Shown here: positions 6,195 to 7,914 of the stretch, in pieces
How the letters are laid out: every line of letters begins with the position of its first letter
How positions within the stretch are numbered: the first letter of the stretch is position 1
Source of the DNA: Chitinophagaceae bacterium
GTDB taxonomy: Bacteria > Bacteroidota > Bacteroidia > Chitinophagales > Chitinophagaceae
NCBI GenBank assembly: GCA_019454915.1
Contig: JACFNM010000074.1
Span: 1 to 7,914, forward strand
Length of the DNA: 7,914 nucleotides
Direction: 5' to 3'
Program-made: the position numbers and the translations under genes
The notes under the pieces: generated by a model
Told to the model about the DNA's origin: nothing
Databases searched by the model: none
Seen by the model: only the letters and a program-made list of their open reading frames with translations

Positions 6195-6399
6195 TCAAAG
6201 TACAGTCAGTTTTCTGGTAACAGAGAAATTTCCCGCTTCCATTTTGTAATAATATGTACCCCTTGTCAAGTCCCTGTGTATTAAATTCAACAACGTGACT
6301 GCCTTTTTTCTGTAGGATTTTATCAGAATTTTTCCTCAGTATAATCACATCGAAAATATTGAGATCGGAGTTCGATGCGAAAGTAATACCTTCTTTATC
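6195..6399 (-). pseudogene. Remnant of a T9SS C-terminal sorting domain, frameshifted
   Basis: On the minus strand, 46 codons from 6399 to 6262 (beginning DKEGITFASNSDLNIFDVII) and 21 codons plus stop from 6260 to 6195 (GTYYYKMEAGNFSVTRKLTV and a final L) form one continuous por-secretion type A sorting domain if a single G is dropped from the four-G run at 6259-6262. Such domains (beta strands, then G-x-Y-x-x-K, then a basic KLTV-type end) mark cargo for the type IX secretion system at the outer membrane. An in-frame TAG (6400-6402) directly precedes the stretch, and the usual PNP motif and any passenger domain are missing. So this is the tail of a lost secreted protein, not a working gene. 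The frameshift itself could instead be a sequencing error in the homopolymer, but the missing N-terminal part could not. Confidence 0.7.
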
Positions 6400-6451
6400 C
6401 TACAGACTCAATTCTCTCTGATAATTAAAATAAAGGGCAGCGTTCAAATAA

Positions 6452-6459
6452 TAACTTTG
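6452..6459 (+). promoter_or_regulatory. Probable -7 box of the ABC ATPase gene (TAACTTTG)
   Basis: TAACTTTG matches the Bacteroidota TAnnTTTG consensus exactly and lies 69 nt before the ATG at 6529, leaving a leader of about 60 nt. A TTG-type -33 box is not obvious. The box overlaps the TTG at 6457 that would open the longer reading frame, which argues against that longer start. Confidence 0.42.
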
Positions 6460-6528
6460 CGCTTAGACGAGAAATCTGATCCTTTATTAGAAGTATCAAT
6501 TTTTTTTATCAAAATTTGGACTGAAGCT

Positions 6529-7524
6529 ATGGACTTATTGAATGTTATTGGTTTACATAAACAAAATGGAGATGGCTTTGTATTACAGGATATTAACCTT
6601 ACACAGCGATACCTGCAAAAAGTGGCTATTGCCGGTGCATCCGGAGCAGGGAAGAGCACACTCCTGAAGATGATAGCAGGGCTTGTTCAGCCTGATTCGG
6701 GAGAAATTTTGCTTGACGGGAAAAAAATCAAAGGTCCTGACGAAAAGCTGGTACCGGGATACGCCGATATAGCCTTCCTCTCTCAACACTTTGAATTAAG
6801 GAATAATTATACAGTGGAGGAATTACTGAGCTATGCCAGTAAATTGACGGATTCTTCCGCTGCCGATTTATACACAATCTGCCGAATCCATCATCTGCTG
6901 AAACACAAAACCAACGAGTTATCCGGCGGCGAAAAACAACGAATCGCCTTGGCCCGGCTCTTAAGCACTTCTCCCAGGCTGCTGCTGCTGGATGAACCCT
7001 TTTCAAATCTCGACCGTATCCATAAGAATATCTTAAAGTCGGTTCTTACCGATATCGGAAACGAGCTGGCGATTACCTGTATGCTTGTCTCCCACGATCC
7101 GCGGGATGTACTTTCCTGGGCAGATGAAATTCTCATTCTCCAAAATGGTCAATTCATTCAGAGAGGAACACCCGAAGAAGTATATTTCTCGCCGGTTAAT
7201 CAGTATGCTGCTGAATTATTCGGCCACTGTAACATTATTATTGATTCGGGGATAAAAACGCAATTGGGTATTCCTCCGGGCTTATTGAACGGAGAAGAGG
7301 TATTTGTTCGTCCGGAGTTCATTGAAATCGTTGGGAATAACTCCTCCTCTTTCAGGGGAATCGTTCATTCCGCCCGGTTTGCCGGAAGCTATTACGAAGT
7401 AGATGTATTAGGGGTCAACAGCCATATTTCATTCATAACCGCGGACAAGCCACCTCAGCAGGGTGATACGGTTTACCTGTCGCTCAAAGAAAATATGGTA
7501 AATCGTTTACGCAGCTCATCTTAA
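6529..7524 (+). CDS. ABC transporter ATP-binding protein with TOBE-like C-terminal domain (orphan)
   Basis: A 331-residue ABC ATPase. Walker A GASGAGKST (36-44), Q-loop Q86 in FLSQHFEL, signature LSGGEKQR (131-138), Walker B LLLLDEP (151-157) with D155 and E156, D-loop SNLD (159-162) and switch H189 in VSHD are all intact, so it should hydrolyse ATP. Residues of about 258-325 (VFVRPEFIEIV to GDTVYLSLK) look like the TOBE regulatory domain of importers such as PotA, FbpC and ModC. The substrate cannot be told. No permease or binding protein is next to it: upstream is the non-coding stretch, downstream a convergent gene. The ATG at 6529 gives the normal N-terminus with the beta strand before the A-loop; a TTG at 6457 would add 24 residues unlike the family and overlaps the promoter box. 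Its 3' end overlaps the convergent ThuA gene by 9 nt. Confidence 0.93.
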   Translation: MDLLNVIGLHKQNGDGFVLQDINLTQRYLQKVAIAGASGAGKSTLLKMIAGLVQPDSGEILLDGKKIKGPDEKLVPGYADIAFLSQHFELRNNYTVEELLSYASKLTDSSAADLYTICRIHHLLKHKTNELSGGEKQRIALARLLSTSPRLLLLDEPFSNLDRIHKNILKSVLTDIGNELAITCMLVSHDPRDVLSWADEILILQNGQFIQRGTPEEVYFSPVNQYAAELFGHCNIIIDSGIKTQLGIPPGLLNGEEVFVRPEFIEIVGNNSSSFRGIVHSARFAGSYYEVDVLGVNSHISFITADKPPQQGDTVYLSLKENMVNRLRSSS

Positions 7525-7914
7525 TTCATAATCCGCCGGAGACACGCCTTCCTTAAAAAGATCGTATCCAAACATGGTGGGTTTATATTCACCAATTACA
7601 CCCACATCTGCCCTTTCAGGAATTTTATTTTCCATGCCCACACACCAGAATGCTGCGTTTATGACTAATCTCCGTAAGTCTTCGCTTTCCAAATCAATAG
7701 ACGCTCCCATAGTGGTGGCAAAAACACGTCCGGATTCGCCATTATCTCCCCGGTATTCGCGTATCCAGGCTACTGGCATAACCGACTTATTCAAGTTAAC
7801 CCCGCTTTCGGGTTTTAGCCCTTCGGTTGACTGGCCGTAAACCAATATCCTCGTATTGGCAGGCAATTCTCTCACGGTATAAACATCTGTCGGTCCCCAA
7901 ATATCCACTACCCC
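7516..7914 (-). CDS. ThuA-domain protein (partial, N-terminus outside window)
   Basis: The minus strand stays open from the window edge (7914) to a TGA at 7518-7516, giving the last 132 residues. The reading RVFATTMGASIDLESEDLRR, followed by an Asn-Ala-aromatic stretch (VINAAFW), then ADVGVIGEYKPTMFG and a closing acidic/basic tail, matches the C-terminal part of Bacteroidota ThuA-like proteins. ThuA domains have a class I glutamine-amidotransferase-like fold and are linked to trehalose and other sugar utilisation; biochemical activity is not well defined. The missing N-terminal part should lie beyond 7914 and may include a secretion signal, which cannot be seen. The gene converges on the ABC ATPase gene with a 9-nt overlap of the coding ends. 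Confidence 0.85.
   Translation of the reverse strand, partial: GVVDIWGPTDVYTVRELPANTRILVYGQSTEGLKPESGVNLNKSVMPVAWIREYRGDNGESGRVFATTMGASIDLESEDLRRLVINAAFWCVGMENKIPERADVGVIGEYKPTMFGYDLFKEGVSPADYELR

Larger units (their letters stand above)
5944..6528. other. 585-nt non-coding stretch with structured segment and decayed gene end
   Basis: No intact gene is seen between the epimerase stop and the ABC ATPase start. From left to right it holds a structured, GC-richer block (5982-6152; 92 G/C of 180 by hand count over 6001-6180), a pyrimidine tract (6161-6185), a minus-strand T9SS sorting-domain remnant (6195-6399) and a promoter-like box (6452-6459). The stretch after the block is clearly more AT-rich: 6201-6360 has 54 G/C of 160. 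Confidence 0.7.

Noticed and set aside
6076..6249. 57-codon plus-strand frame starting at ATG 6076
   Set aside because: It runs through the structured segment and then across the antisense of the T9SS remnant, has no recognisable domain and no promoter or leader signal; likely chance.
6457..6528. Longer N-terminus of the ABC ATPase from TTG 6457
   Set aside because: The start overlaps the TAACTTTG promoter box, and the extra 24 residues do not fit the family; ATG 6529 gives a standard N-terminus.
7574..7840. 88-residue plus-strand frame near the right edge
   Set aside because: Antisense shadow of the ThuA-domain gene.

Overview
The window reads as chromosomal DNA of a member of the Bacteroidota, probably a Chitinophagaceae/Sphingobacteriia-like organism. 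The evidence is: a lipoprotein signal ending in S-C-K-K, a remnant of a type IX secretion (T9SS) C-terminal sorting domain, promoter-like TAnnTTTG boxes with hardly any Shine-Dalgarno sequences, and proteins that resemble Bacteroidota families. The taxonomic call is inference from these traits; no rRNA is present.

Layout. (1) Positions 1-385, minus strand: N-terminal part of a membrane-anchored zinc metallopeptidase, cut by the window edge. (2) 386-879: very AT-rich divergent spacer with an inverted repeat, a strong 13-bp GNRA-loop hairpin and a possible small transcript. (3) 880-4364, plus strand: a tightly packed run of radA (DNA repair/recombination ATPase), a ComF-family phosphoribosyltransferase-like protein and a beta-helix lipoprotein, with gaps of 4 and 16 nt, so probably one operon. 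(4) 4416-4931: a cysteine-type glutathione peroxidase with its own probable promoter and a perfect 18-bp palindrome abutting its start codon. (5) 4993-5943: an aldose 1-epimerase family protein. (6) 5944-6528: a 585-nt non-coding stretch holding a GC-richer segment that folds into a nested multi-helix structure (best candidate for an undescribed RNA or small mobile element), a pyrimidine tract, and a frameshifted T9SS sorting-domain remnant on the minus strand. (7) 6529-7524, plus strand: an orphan ABC transporter ATPase with a TOBE-like tail. (8) 7516-7914, minus strand: C-terminal part of a ThuA-domain protein whose stop codon overlaps the end of the ABC gene.

Functionally most of this is housekeeping: DNA repair (RadA), peroxide defence (GPx), sugar metabolism (epimerase, ThuA) and cell-envelope proteins. 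No CRISPR array, phage genes, transposase or recognisable defence system is visible. The parts most worth a second look are the structured segment at 5982-6152, the neighbouring decayed T9SS gene end, the palindrome in front of the peroxidase gene and the isolated hairpin at 706-735.
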